Positions 9,044-17,715 of a stretch of 64,000 bases of DNA are shown here, piece by piece; the first letter of the stretch is position 1, and the number at the start of each line of letters is the position of its first letter. The stretch is from Acidobacteriaceae bacterium KBS 89 (GTDB lineage Bacteria > Acidobacteriota > Terriglobia > Terriglobales > Acidobacteriaceae), in NCBI GenBank assembly GCA_000381605.1, contig KB906757.1, positions 124,001-188,000 on the forward strand, in the 5' to 3' direction. The translations under genes and the position numbers were made by a program. The notes below the pieces were generated by a model. The model ran no database searches. It saw only the letters and a list, made by a program, of their open reading frames with translations, and was not told the origin of the DNA.

Positions 9044-9532
9044 ATGAGCGAGAGGCATGAGTTGAACGAGACGACGTATGGACGTTCGCTGGCGAAGGGT
9101 TTGCTGGCGGGATTGATCGGTGGATTGGTAGCGACGGCGGCGAAGACTCTGGTGGAGAGGGTCTATCCGCCAAGGACGCATGGTGAGCCGGAGCCGTCGG
9201 AGATACTCGCGGAGAAGCTGGCTGGACATGAGTTGGTGGGAACCGACAAAGAGGTTGCGACGGACGCGATTGAGTGGGGTTTTGGAGCATTAACTGGCGC
9301 GGCGTATGGAGCGCTGGTCGAGTACTATCCGGCGGCCACGGCGAAGGACGGTGCGGGATTTGGGATGGCGCTTAGTTCGCTGACGCATGGAACAATGCTT
9401 CCGGCGATGGGGCTCGCCGCAGAGCCGGAGGATCAGACGACACGGGAACGCACAAGCGAGATGGCGACACATCTCGTCTATGGGGTGGTGACCGAGACGG
9501 TGCGGCGAGTGGTGAGGAAGATGCTTGGGTAG
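9044..9532 (+). CDS. DUF1440 (YagU-like) membrane-associated protein
   Basis: 162 residues. One clear hydrophobic segment near the N-terminus (SLAKGLLAGLIGGLVATAAK) precedes a charged stretch VERVYPPRTHGEPEPSEILAEKL; two shorter apolar stretches follow (GFGALTGAAYGALVEYY; AGFGMALSSLTHGTMLPAMGL). This pattern matches the DUF1440/YagU family, whose E. coli member is an inner-membrane protein linked to acid resistance. ATG 9044 is preferred over TTG 9026 because an AAGG-type site precedes it. Function here is not established. Confidence 0.7.
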   Translation: MSERHELNETTYGRSLAKGLLAGLIGGLVATAAKTLVERVYPPRTHGEPEPSEILAEKLAGHELVGTDKEVATDAIEWGFGALTGAAYGALVEYYPAATAKDGAGFGMALSSLTHGTMLPAMGLAAEPEDQTTRERTSEMATHLVYGVVTETVRRVVRKMLG

Positions 9533-9602
9533 ATGAAGATGTTTTAGAGTGTCTTCACGGTTTGTGCGCGGGCCGGCCACGATCAAAACTCCCGGGGTCT
9601 CA

Positions 9603-10697
9603 ATGGATAATGACGCTCAACAGGGCGGACAAGGCGGCCAGAAGCCAGAGAAGGGCAGTTCCCTGAAGCTCATCATGGGCTGGGTTGGTGGTGCGACGGC
9701 AGTGCTGGGGTTGATCGCAAGCCTCAACGGATGGTTTCACATCTTTGATACTCATCGGACGCAGCGAGCTGAATTGAATGCTCAGATGGCCGTGGCACAG
9801 GGGCAGTTGAAGCAGGAAGAGTATCGATCTTCGGTTCGAAGTTTTGGGGAGATACTGAAGACGGATCGTCTGTATGCTCTGGCGCTTGAAGGACAGTTGG
9901 ACGCGGCCATGTTGTGGGTGGATAACTTTCAGGTGCTTGGACGCGACGGAGCGAAGGCCGCTGACGTTGCCGGTCCGCTGCTGGATGAGATCATGCCCGT
10001 TCTCGATGCAGGATTCGCTCGTTCGAAGGGCTCGAGGGCCGCGGATGTGCAGGCGCATCTGGGCTGGGCGCATTGGTTGAATTGGCACATAGCCGAAAGG
10101 GAGTTCGGTCCAGCCGCCGAGAAGAATCTGCGCGCCGCGCTGCAACTGGACAAGAACAATGTGTACGCGAATGCGATGCTGGGCAACTGGATGCTGCAGA
10201 ACCACGGCAACTTTCGTGAGGCCGTCGGTCATCTAAACACTGCAGTAGCGACAGGGAAAGCGCGAGCCCTGGTGAGAGAGATGCAGGTGGGCGGCTTTCT
10301 CCATAACGAGGTCGACGGGGCGCGAGCGGAGCTGGTGAAGACGGTCAATGACATGAGGAAGAATGGAGAGGCTCTCGAGGAGGGACAGAAGAGCCGTGTC
10401 GTTGGCTTCTGCTACAACCCCTCGGTGACGAGTCAGACTGAACTTGCCGAGTCTCTCGCAGCCGTCCCGGAAGACGATGCGTGGAAGACTTATTTGTGGC
10501 TTGATACAGGGGAAGGCGAAGACCAAACGACGCAGTCATTGAACCGCGACTTCATCTATGCGAACCTGCTTGAGGTGTCGGGTAAACGGGCGGAGGCGCT
10601 TGAAAAATTCCGGGCGCTACAGCAGCAGCCGAAGATCAAGCTATACAGCTTTAAGAAACGGGTTGATGACGCCGTCAAGCGGCTGTCCAAGGGCTAG
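9603..10697 (+). CDS. membrane-anchored TPR-like protein
   Basis: 364 residues: a polar Gln/Gly-rich start, one transmembrane helix (LIMGWVGGATAVLGLIASLNGWF, about residues 24-46), then an all-helical region with tetratricopeptide-like repeats (for example AAEKNLRAALQLDKNNVYANAMLGNWML, then NFREAVGHLNTAVATG). Probably a scaffold exposed on one side of the inner membrane. ATG 9603 (MDNDAQQG) is preferred over an in-frame start 54 bases upstream that would add a basic, unconvincing leader. Specific partners are unknown. It converges with the PIG-L deacetylase, four bases apart. Confidence 0.75.
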   Translation: MDNDAQQGGQGGQKPEKGSSLKLIMGWVGGATAVLGLIASLNGWFHIFDTHRTQRAELNAQMAVAQGQLKQEEYRSSVRSFGEILKTDRLYALALEGQLDAAMLWVDNFQVLGRDGAKAADVAGPLLDEIMPVLDAGFARSKGSRAADVQAHLGWAHWLNWHIAEREFGPAAEKNLRAALQLDKNNVYANAMLGNWMLQNHGNFREAVGHLNTAVATGKARALVREMQVGGFLHNEVDGARAELVKTVNDMRKNGEALEEGQKSRVVGFCYNPSVTSQTELAESLAAVPEDDAWKTYLWLDTGEGEDQTTQSLNRDFIYANLLEVSGKRAEALEKFRALQQQPKIKLYSFKKRVDDAVKRLSKG

Positions 10698-10701
10698 GAC
10701 A

Positions 10702-11553
10702 CTATCTAGGTGCGGTGAGAGCTTCGAGCCACAGCCGATTGGCCCAGAGACGCTCGCCGTCGTAGCGTTTGGCGAACTCGCTGATGAGGGTGCCGGCTTC
10801 GTCGTCGATCTGTGAGGCATAGCAAAGAACGAGGCGGCGTTTGTATTCGATAGCTGATTCGATCTGATAGAGAACAGGGGCGAGAGGTTCGTTGCGACTG
10901 GCTGCGGCCTCGCGCAAGGCTTCGAGGTCGGTGGCAGCGCTGGGGTAGCTCGCGGCGTAGGGAAGGTCCTCGTAGAAGGCGCTGGGAATATTTGTTGCGA
11001 AGGATTGAGCGGCTTCGCGGACGGTAAGGTGGTCGACGTGATCGCCTATGGCAGCGGGGAGAACGATGGCCTCCATGCCTCCGGCTTCGGACTGTTTGGT
11101 GAGGGCTTTGCGGATCTTCTCGATGGATGCATCTGCTGGATTGACAGGCGTGTCGTTTAGGTCTTCGAGCGGGATGCGGAGGCGGATGGGCGCGTCCTTC
11201 AAGTTGAGGTCGACCATGTGGAGGTTGCTCTTGAGGCCTTTCGGGAGTTTTTCTGTAATGCGGCGGACAAAGTGCTCGTCCTCGCGAAGGCGCATGGCGG
11301 AGACGTAGGAGAGTTCGTCGTTTTCGTGGACGAAGCCGGCGTCGGAGTACGGTGCGTGGCGGCTGCGAGTGAAGACGTTGAGGATGGTGACGGTGTGGCG
11401 CGTGGCGAGCCAATTGGTGATGGCGATCGAGAGCGAAAAGGCCGCGTCGTCGCGGTGCGGAGAGAGGATGAGAATCTTCAGGTGCGGCTCCTTCGGGATG
11501 ATTCTATATGCGAGTGTCCTGCCGGACGGGCCGCCTGCGCGGCGGGCGGCCAC
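10702..11553 (-). CDS. PIG-L family deacetylase
   Basis: Zn-dependent N-acetylglucosaminyl deacetylase family (LmbE/PIG-L). The metal and catalytic motifs are visible: ILSPHRDDAAFS (the HxDD motif near the start) and IGDHVDHLTVREA (the HxxH motif). The usual protein starts right at LKILILSPH. The open frame allows an ATG at 11553 that adds about 27 residues, but a CTG at about 11475 preceded by AAGGAG six bases upstream fits family length better, so the true start may be a CTG. Substrate unknown; an acetylated glycan or thiol-glycoside precursor is possible. Confidence 0.85.
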   Translation of the reverse strand: MAARRAGGPSGRTLAYRIIPKEPHLKILILSPHRDDAAFSLSIAITNWLATRHTVTILNVFTRSRHAPYSDAGFVHENDELSYVSAMRLREDEHFVRRITEKLPKGLKSNLHMVDLNLKDAPIRLRIPLEDLNDTPVNPADASIEKIRKALTKQSEAGGMEAIVLPAAIGDHVDHLTVREAAQSFATNIPSAFYEDLPYAASYPSAATDLEALREAAASRNEPLAPVLYQIESAIEYKRRLVLCYASQIDDEAGTLISEFAKRYDGERLWANRLWLEALTAPR

Positions 11554-11622
11554 TTCGTGACGCGTGTACCTTGTCTCGGTGAGGTGGATGCTTGAGGCCT
11601 CGCGTTGCTCGGCTTTGAACGT

Positions 11623-12678
11623 CTATTTTGCGGGGATGTGATCGCGCGTCTGGGGCCAGTTAGTTACGAGGCTATCGACGACGATGTGACCCACGCGATA
11701 GGCGGAGTCGAGAGAGGGCAGATAGGCGCTGTATTGGCGGACCTTCGTCTCGGAGAGGCTTTCGGCAGCGGTGACGCCGATGCGCTGCTGGTCGAAGTTC
11801 GAGGCGGTGCGGAGGACGAGCACGCGATTGATGTCGAGCTTGTTCGCTTTGGCAAGCCAGGTGAGTGATTGAAGGGTGCCGGTGTCCTCCATACCGCAGA
11901 TGGCGTAGGTGCCGTGGCCATCGGTCTGGTATTTGACCCAGTCGCGAGCCCACTGGTTGAGCAGCTTGCCGTGCCAGAAGGTGGCGGCGGAGAGGTTGTC
12001 TCCACGCAGGACGAAGGGTGCGCGATGGGCGGCTTGGTCCGGGTATTGCATGCGGCGCTCTCTCATCTGCGGAGTGTCGGGGAGTTCGGTGTCTTTGGTT
12101 AGGTTGAAGGCCCAGCCGACGAGCGCGGTGTTGAGATGGTAGATGTTTCCGTCGTCGCCGAAGCGGGCCGCGCGGGGCTGCTCATACGGCGTGGACTTGC
12201 CGAGGGGAACGTATCCGGTCTTCCAGTCCTTTGGAATTTCGCGGGCGTCAATCTCGTGAGCGAGATCGCCGTCGACGACGTAGTCAGACCAGACGGCAGA
12301 GGCGAGGGAGCCCATCTGCGGATCGATGCCACCGATGCCCGCGACGAGGAAGTAGGCGTGGGTGAGGTCGAAGCGCGGGTCGAGTCCCAGCGCCATGATG
12401 GTTGCGGCAGTCCGCGCGGTGCCGACGCCGGTGAGGACGCCGAGGACTCCGGTCTTTGAGTTGAGGTGAAGGTCGTGATAGCCCGCGGGAAAAGGCAGGA
12501 CGGTGTCGAGGTGCTCGCGTTCCACCCAGTACTGGTGCTCGCCGGGGGCGTCGCCTGTGTCTGCGCCGACTTCAAACATGTTGATGACGACTACTTTGAT
12601 TTCGATGGGCTTCTGGGGGGTCTGCGCGAGAGCATACGAGACCGTTGCCAGCAGGAGAAACGTGGAAAGAACGCGCAT
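11623..12678 (-). CDS. purine nucleoside permease (NUP family), periplasmic
   Basis: 351 residues. A signal peptide (MRVLSTFLLLATVSYALAQ) is followed by the NUP-family core: IKVVVINMFEVGADTGDAPGE, GVLTGVGTARTAATIMALG, YFLVAGIGGIDPQMGSL and ICGMEDTGTLQSL. These motifs resemble nucleoside phosphorylases; the family is related to a fungal purine nucleoside permease. The Met at 12678 starts the signal peptide; longer open frame upstream is rejected. It diverges from the alpha/beta hydrolase across 54 bp, so the two may share regulation. Actual activity (binding, transport or phosphorolysis) is uncertain. Confidence 0.87.
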   Translation of the reverse strand: MRVLSTFLLLATVSYALAQTPQKPIEIKVVVINMFEVGADTGDAPGEHQYWVEREHLDTVLPFPAGYHDLHLNSKTGVLGVLTGVGTARTAATIMALGLDPRFDLTHAYFLVAGIGGIDPQMGSLASAVWSDYVVDGDLAHEIDAREIPKDWKTGYVPLGKSTPYEQPRAARFGDDGNIYHLNTALVGWAFNLTKDTELPDTPQMRERRMQYPDQAAHRAPFVLRGDNLSAATFWHGKLLNQWARDWVKYQTDGHGTYAICGMEDTGTLQSLTWLAKANKLDINRVLVLRTASNFDQQRIGVTAAESLSETKVRQYSAYLPSLDSAYRVGHIVVDSLVTNWPQTRDHIPAK

Positions 12679-12732
12679 AAATGATGTTAGCGCGGATTTG
12701 GCTATAGTTTTAGACCAGATGGAGGTGGCGGA

Positions 12733-13623
12733 TTGAGAATGGTTGGCGCACGACAGGGCGGCATATTTTTTAAGGCGGTTTGGGGAGCGGTATTGTTGCT
12801 GGGTGTGGCGGGGCCAGCATTGGCGCAACACGAGCCTGTACTACTGTGGGCGAACGGTGCACCGGCTTCGGAGGGGAAGACTGCTCCGGAGACTGTAGTG
12901 ACGAATGCCGAGGGTGAACGGATTGTGTCGACGATCCATCGACCTTCGATTACGCCCTATCTGCCTCGGCCAGGAATTGCGACGGGAGCGGCGGTGATTA
13001 TCGCGCCAGGTGGTGGGCACTACCAGCTGTCGATCGACCATGAAGGTTATGACGTGGCGAAGTGGCTCAGCGGTCATGGGGTCGCGGCGTTTGTACTGAA
13101 GTACAGACTGGCGAAGGAGAAGGGGTCGACTTATACCGTTGACGGAGATGAACTGAACGACATCCAGCGAGCGATTCGCCTGGTCAGAAGCAGAGCGTCG
13201 GAGTGGAAGGTCGATCCGGCACGAATAGGCGTGATGGGTTTTTCGGCTGGTGGAGAGTTGGCTGTGCTGGCAAGCACTCGGTATGACAATGGTAAGTCCG
13301 GAGCGGCGGATGCGATCGATCGAGAGAACTCAAAGCCTGCGTTTCAGGCGCTGCTGTATCCGGGATTGCCAAAGGACATCAAGCTGACGAAGGAGACTCC
13401 CCCGGCGTTCTTACTTTGCGGAGCAGAGGACAGGGAGAACATCTCGCAGGGTCTGCCGGAGCTGTATCTGGCGATGCGGAAGGCTGGTATTTCAGCAGAG
13501 CTGCATGTTTACGCGGGTGTGGGACATGGGTTTGGATTGCGGTTGAGTAACCACGGTGCGTATTCGGAGTGGCCTTCGCTCTTTCTCGCGTGGCTGGACA
13601 CGAAAGGCTTCCTCAAACATTGA
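12733..13623 (+). CDS. secreted alpha/beta hydrolase, esterase/acetyl-xylan-esterase-like
   Basis: 296 residues with a signal peptide ending PALAQ. The alpha/beta hydrolase core shows IIAPGGGHYQLSIDHEGYDVAKWL (oxyanion hole), GFSAGGELA with the nucleophile Ser, a later Asp in LLCGAEDREN, and the catalytic His in YAGVGHGFG. This matches BD-FAE/acetyl-xylan-esterase-type enzymes that deacylate plant polysaccharides. TTG 12733 is chosen because GGAGG lies seven bases upstream; ATG 12739 is in frame but too far from it. The rhamnosidase in the same window is consistent with plant glycan use. Confidence 0.87.
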   Translation: MRMVGARQGGIFFKAVWGAVLLLGVAGPALAQHEPVLLWANGAPASEGKTAPETVVTNAEGERIVSTIHRPSITPYLPRPGIATGAAVIIAPGGGHYQLSIDHEGYDVAKWLSGHGVAAFVLKYRLAKEKGSTYTVDGDELNDIQRAIRLVRSRASEWKVDPARIGVMGFSAGGELAVLASTRYDNGKSGAADAIDRENSKPAFQALLYPGLPKDIKLTKETPPAFLLCGAEDRENISQGLPELYLAMRKAGISAELHVYAGVGHGFGLRLSNHGAYSEWPSLFLAWLDTKGFLKH

Positions 13624-13650
13624 TGATGGTCGATGGGGGACGGCGCACGG

Positions 13651-14829
13651 TCAGAAATAGCTGAGCCATGGGGCGTTGCTGCGTTGCTTAACGGCTGCGA
13701 ACCAGCGGCAGAGCGGATACATCGCGAGCACGACGCAGGTCCAGATTAGGTAGACGAGTGGTAGAGCGAGTCCCCATCCCGGAGGCTGGGTGATGGGAAA
13801 ATTCGCGAGGTCGGGTGATTGGAACATCCAGTGGATATGCCCGTAGCGCGCGTAACAGACGATGACGGCGAGCGTGTGAATGAGGGTAAAGTGCAACAGG
13901 TAATAAAACAGTGGAACCTTGCCGATGATGAGCGCGGGGCGCAGAAGAGGCGGCGTGTGTGTATCTACAGCCCAGAGGAAGATTAACGCAGGGCCGAGAG
14001 TCATTAGCAGGAAGAGCAATGATGGCGGATATTTCGTTGTGTTCAGAAACGAAAGCAAAGTGAAGGCGACGGAGGGCTGCGTCGTCCAGCGAAATGGGTC
14101 GCCGTAGACGTTAATTGCGCGCAGACCGACGAAGCCGATCGTGAGGGCGATACCGAGGCGAAGGAGAAACGCTCGGCGGTGCTCCGATGTCCACCCATAG
14201 ATTTGACCGAGGCCGTAGCCCACAGCGGTGACTCCGATCCAGGGGATGAGGGGATAGGCGACAAAGACGGTGTGTTTCGGAGTCGAGAAGATGATGTTGG
14301 GAGAGTGCAGGATCGACCAGATCGGGTTGGAGGACCTCACGGAGTCGAATAGATTGTGGGTCGCGATCATGACGACGCCAAATCCCGTGACGACGGATGG
14401 CGGGAGATAGACGAGCGCCGAGAGCACGATCATGGCCCAGCCTAGCGCCCACAGGACCGTGACGGCCGTGACGTGATAGTTGAAGTTGAACTGCACGACG
14501 AGGCAACGGAACAGGACAAGTTCCAAAAAGATGAGCCAGAGGCCTCGCGTGAAGAGGAATCGCGACAGTTGGGATCGTGATTGTTTGCGAAGCGAGAGCC
14601 ACGCGCCGGTGCCGGTGAGCAGGAAGAAGACGGGCGCACAGTAGTTAGTGATCCAGCGCGTGAAGAAGAGCGCGGCCGAGGCGGTGGCAAGGTTGGTGGG
14701 GGAGCCGGGCCGGCCGAAGAAGTCTCGCGTGTGATCGAGCGCCATAACGACCATGACGACGCCACGAAGGAGATCGACCGATTCGAGGCGGGCGCGCTTA
14801 ACTGTGATGGCTTCGGCCACGGTGGACAT
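13651..14829 (-). CDS. DUF1624/heparan-alpha-glucosaminide N-acetyltransferase-like membrane protein
   Basis: 392-residue polytopic inner-membrane protein with about 10 helices. The N-terminal signature RLESVDLLRGVVMVVMALDHTRDFFG matches the DUF1624/HGSNAT-like family, proposed to move acyl groups across the membrane. Other helices include FLFTRGLWLIFLELVLFRC and VPLFYYLLHFTLIHTLAVIVCY. Substrate is unknown. It converges with the hydrolase gene and stands alone. Confidence 0.85.
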   Translation of the reverse strand: MSTVAEAITVKRARLESVDLLRGVVMVVMALDHTRDFFGRPGSPTNLATASAALFFTRWITNYCAPVFFLLTGTGAWLSLRKQSRSQLSRFLFTRGLWLIFLELVLFRCLVVQFNFNYHVTAVTVLWALGWAMIVLSALVYLPPSVVTGFGVVMIATHNLFDSVRSSNPIWSILHSPNIIFSTPKHTVFVAYPLIPWIGVTAVGYGLGQIYGWTSEHRRAFLLRLGIALTIGFVGLRAINVYGDPFRWTTQPSVAFTLLSFLNTTKYPPSLLFLLMTLGPALIFLWAVDTHTPPLLRPALIIGKVPLFYYLLHFTLIHTLAVIVCYARYGHIHWMFQSPDLANFPITQPPGWGLALPLVYLIWTCVVLAMYPLCRWFAAVKQRSNAPWLSYF

Positions 14830-14881
14830 GCGTTGCGTAGTTTATCAAGACGGACGTTTCCTACGCCGCCGAAAACGGCGA

Positions 14882-15565
14882 CTAGACGCCTTTTTTCATC
14901 GGCTCCCAGATGAACTTGTGGATCTGGAGAGAGAGACGCGCGGGAAGGCCGTCGGCGAGCATCCATTCGACAAGCTTGCGGGGGTCGAGGGCCATGTTGT
15001 CCGCGGTGCGCTGCGGGCTGGGGGTTTTGGTGAATGCGGGGCTGAGGAGGATCTGTCCGGCTTTTTCGTGGAGCGCGTGCGTGCCGATGAAGTCGCGGGC
15101 GAAGTCGTAGTCTTCGCGGTTGGAGATGACGAACTTCATCTCGTCGTTTTTCGTGAGGGCTTCGAGGTTCTCGAGTCGGAAGGTGTTGGCTGCGCTGCCT
15201 GCGCCGGGGCACTTAACGTCGACGATCTTGTGGACTGCCTTGGGGACTTCGGCTAGCGGGCGCTCGCCGCTGGTCTCGATCATCAGCGTGTAGTCCTGGG
15301 CGAGAAGGCGATCCATCAGGGGCAGGAGTTCTTTCGCTTGCAGCATGGGCTCGCCGCCGGTGAACTCGACGAGTGTGCAGGGAGCGAGGGCTTTTATCTG
15401 CTGCTCGATCTCGTCAAGGGTGAACGGCTTGCCGCCGGTAAAGGTGTATTCGGAGTCGCACCAGGCGCAGCGAAGGTTGCAACCGGCGAGGCGGACGAAG
15501 ATGCACGGGACGCCAGCGAAGGAGGATTCGCCCTGAACGGATTTGTAGAGTTCGATGAGATGCAT
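14882..15565 (-). CDS. queE: 7-carboxy-7-deazaguanine synthase QueE (radical SAM)
   Basis: 227-residue radical-SAM enzyme converting 6-carboxytetrahydropterin to 7-carboxy-7-deazaguanine in queuosine/preQ0 synthesis. The start MHLIELYKSVQGESSFAGVPC and the cluster motif CNLRCAWCD (three Cys binding 4Fe-4S) are diagnostic, followed by FTGGEPMLQ for SAM binding. I use ATG 15565; the frame is open further upstream but that region is queD in another frame. Twelve bases separate it from queD, so they are co-transcribed. The third pathway gene, queC, is at 32.6 kb. Confidence 0.96.
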   Translation of the reverse strand: MHLIELYKSVQGESSFAGVPCIFVRLAGCNLRCAWCDSEYTFTGGKPFTLDEIEQQIKALAPCTLVEFTGGEPMLQAKELLPLMDRLLAQDYTLMIETSGERPLAEVPKAVHKIVDVKCPGAGSAANTFRLENLEALTKNDEMKFVISNREDYDFARDFIGTHALHEKAGQILLSPAFTKTPSPQRTADNMALDPRKLVEWMLADGLPARLSLQIHKFIWEPMKKGV

Positions 15566-15576
15566 TGGGGCGCGGC

Positions 15577-15954
15577 TTACTCGTAGTAGCGTGCGAAGCT
15601 GGTGTCGGTCTCGTAGAGTGTGCAGTCCTTCACGGTGACGCGGCCTTGGGTCATCTCGTGGAGCTGTAGCCTGGTCTTGTCGTAGAAGTAGCGGGCCAGA
15701 TTTTCGGCCGAGGGGTTGATTGTGGTGAAGGGCTCCAGGTCGTTGATCATCTGGTGGTCGAGGTAGTCGACGACGGGACGCATGACCTGCTTGAGAAGCT
15801 TGAAATCGAGGAGAAGTCCGGCCTCGTCGAGGTCTTTTCCCTGGAGGGTGATGAAGACCTTGTAGTTGTGGCCGTGCGGGTTCTCGCACTTGCCACGGTA
15901 GTTGCGGAGGTAGTGGCCGGAAGAAAAGCCGGCTTCTACGGTTACTTCAAACAT
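15577..15954 (-). CDS. queD: 6-carboxy-5,6,7,8-tetrahydropterin synthase QueD
   Basis: 125 residues. Converts dihydroneopterin triphosphate to 6-carboxytetrahydropterin, the first committed queuosine step. Zn-binding His residues are seen in FSSGHYL and NPHGHNY, preceded by the family Cys in RGKCENPHGHNY, with DYLDHQMIND and the catalytic Glu region LYETDTS near the end. Length is standard. First gene of the queD-queE operon; no clear preQ1 riboswitch is visible in the 98 bp upstream. Confidence 0.96.
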   Translation of the reverse strand: MFEVTVEAGFSSGHYLRNYRGKCENPHGHNYKVFITLQGKDLDEAGLLLDFKLLKQVMRPVVDYLDHQMINDLEPFTTINPSAENLARYFYDKTRLQLHEMTQGRVTVKDCTLYETDTSFARYYE

Positions 15955-16052
15955 GACTCTGGGTCCCTTCGGTTGCCGCGTCCGTCATTTGGATGGGAGC
16001 TGAGGGTCGCGGCTTCAGCCTATTCTTTGATTGTACTGTTTTGTGGGGCTTT

Positions 16053-16298
16053 CTAGCGTTTGCGCCTGGCCCTGCGGGCCTCTTCGGCGCGCCGCTCGGC
16101 CTGTTCGAACAAAGAGGACAAAATTCCGGCCAGGGCTACCAGGAGACCCACGACCAGAAGGCCAAGTCCCATCGTGCGCCATAGGGAGACGTCGCCAGGA
16201 GAGCCGGGCTGCCGGGCGATGTTTGTGTAGGCAATGCCGCAGGAGATGAAGGCGAAGAGGATGAGGCTGCCGGCGAGGATGTAGAGGTTGCGTCCCAT
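16053..16298 (-). CDS. small two-helix membrane protein, unknown function
   Basis: 81 residues with two hydrophobic helices (NLYILAGSLILFAFISCGIAY and TMGLGLLVVGLLVALAGILSSLF) and a strongly basic tail (RRAEEARRARRKR). No family recognised. The Cys-containing first helix could be read as a lipobox-like ISCG but is not preceded by a typical signal. It sits alone between queD and the stress-protein gene. Confidence 0.6.
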   Translation of the reverse strand: MGRNLYILAGSLILFAFISCGIAYTNIARQPGSPGDVSLWRTMGLGLLVVGLLVALAGILSSLFEQAERRAEEARRARRKR

Positions 16299-16356
16299 GC
16301 GGATGGTTCCATTTTACGGCGCAATGATGTTTCCGGCACGTGAGACAGTATTGGAC

Positions 16357-16390
16357 AAAAAAAGCCCGCTCTTAGAAAGAGAGCGGGCTT
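16357..16390 (-). terminator. Rho-independent terminator of the downstream stress-protein gene
   Basis: Perfect 11-bp stem (AAGCCCGCTCT with AGAGCGGGCTT, 7-base loop). On the minus strand it is followed by a run of seven T, so it ends transcription of the gene at 16425-17096. Confidence 0.9.
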
Positions 16391-16424
16391 GCGCAAAAGT
16401 TGCAGATCAACTTGTATGCGGCGA

Positions 16425-17096
16425 TCAGTACCTGGTGGTGGTGCGATCCGCGACGACTACGTCGCCCTGTTCGAGGACTCTCTCTCGGTCTATCGCGCGG
16501 TCCGCAGTACGAGAGGAGAGTCTTTCGCCTTCGGCGATGTTACCGAAGGTTCCTCGTCCGCCCGCGGTGTCCTTCGAACCTGCCTCGCTGGAGGAGGAGA
16601 TGTCGCGAGCGCCGGTGTTCTTGAGGGAGGTTTTGGCAGCATCTACCTGCTCGGAGGTGTCACAGTGAACCGAGAGGAGAGTGCCACCACCTTTGACGGC
16701 ACCTTCGTAGCGCTTCGCTTCGTACTCAGGGATTCCCATGCCAACGAGGGCTCCGACCATACCGCCTACAGCCCCGCCTGCGCCCGCTCCTGCCAGTGTC
16801 GCCATAATGGGGCCGGCTGCGATAAGAGGACCTACGCCCGGTATGGCGAGAGCACCGATGCCTGCGAGCAGACCAAGCGTTCCGCCAATCACGCCGCCAG
16901 TGACGGCGCCGGTGGTTGTGCCTTCAGGTGCTTTGGTCGCCTTTTCATGAGCGAAGGCACGTGTGCTTTCGTCGTCCGGAAGAAGAACGGAGATGGCCGA
17001 GTTCGTAAAACCATTGGCGAGAAGATGATCGACAGCAGCCTCTGCGGTGCCTGGTGTTGCGTAAATACCGAAAACAGCTACGTTTTTGCTGGACAT
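16425..17096 (-). CDS. general-stress-protein-17M-like domain protein with glycine-zipper segment
   Basis: 223 residues. Residues 1-60 (VAVFGIYATPGTAEAAVDHLLANGFTN...) resemble the YflT/GSP17M ferredoxin-like domain. Residues 65-120 are a Gly/Ala-rich double segment (GGVIGGTLGLLAGIGALAIPG... GAGAGGAVGGMVGALVGMG) typical of glycine zippers inserting in membranes. A second ferredoxin-like half follows (GGTLLSVHCDTSEQVDAAKTSLKNTGA), and the tail is polar. Probably an envelope or osmotic-stress protein. It has its own strong terminator and is 51 bp downstream of the BON-domain gene. Confidence 0.72.
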   Translation of the reverse strand: MSSKNVAVFGIYATPGTAEAAVDHLLANGFTNSAISVLLPDDESTRAFAHEKATKAPEGTTTGAVTGGVIGGTLGLLAGIGALAIPGVGPLIAAGPIMATLAGAGAGGAVGGMVGALVGMGIPEYEAKRYEGAVKGGGTLLSVHCDTSEQVDAAKTSLKNTGARDISSSSEAGSKDTAGGRGTFGNIAEGERLSSRTADRAIDRERVLEQGDVVVADRTTTRY

Positions 17097-17147
17097 GATG
17101 TGCTCCTTGGCTGCTGCTGCAGCGAGATTTGTACTGCGTGATAGCGA

Positions 17148-17540
17148 CTACTGCTTGACGGTGAGTTCGTTCGTGATCTTGTCGGCACTGACAACGCTCG
17201 CTGCTTCCGACGCGACCTTCTGCTTCTCTTCTTCTGACTGAACAGGGCCTTTCAGTGTGACTGCGCCATCGACGGTGATGATCTTGACGTTGTGGGCGTA
17301 GGTTGAGAGATCCTTGTCGGCCATGATGGCTTTACGAATCTTTTGCGTGGTGAGCCGGTCAGACTTCGCATTGGTCTGACTGTCCGCGGTCTCCGCGTGG
17401 TTCTTATTCTGATTCGAATTGTCTGGAGCTGTTTGTGCAGTGCCTGATTGAGCGAACGCTTGCACGGCCGAAGGTGCGCCGGGCAGGCATGAGAGAGCGA
17501 TTGCGGCCGAGGCCACAGTGGTGAAACGTAAGAATGTCAT
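17148..17540 (-). CDS. secreted BON-domain protein
   Basis: 130 residues: signal peptide ending near AVQAFAQ, a low-complexity linker rich in Gln, Asn and Thr, then one BON domain (residues 65-130; SDRLTTQKIRKAIMADKDLSTYAHNVKIITVDGAVTL...KITNELTVKQ). BON proteins such as OsmY bind phospholipid and help survive osmotic stress. ATG 17540 gives the signal peptide; the longer frame upstream adds an implausible leader. The next gene downstream on the same strand is also stress-like. Confidence 0.85.
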   Translation of the reverse strand: MTFLRFTTVASAAIALSCLPGAPSAVQAFAQSGTAQTAPDNSNQNKNHAETADSQTNAKSDRLTTQKIRKAIMADKDLSTYAHNVKIITVDGAVTLKGPVQSEEEKQKVASEAASVVSADKITNELTVKQ

Positions 17541-17715
17541 AGAGCAGAACCTTTCTACGGAAACAGGAGTTTCCAAGCTGCCGGGCCGCCAAATGCCAGT
17601 ACGATTGCTCGGTCCCGCGAGCGCAGTCTGTCCAATGTGATGTGAAAGGTGACGGGTGAGTTGTTTACGGTCGCGCATATCCAACGCGTCGGCGCGCTGG
17701 TGTTGCAATCACACG

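Noticed and set aside
15566-15889. N-terminal extension of QueE
   Set aside because: Lies over queD in another frame, Arg/Pro/His-rich; the QueE family starts at MHLIELYKSVQGE.
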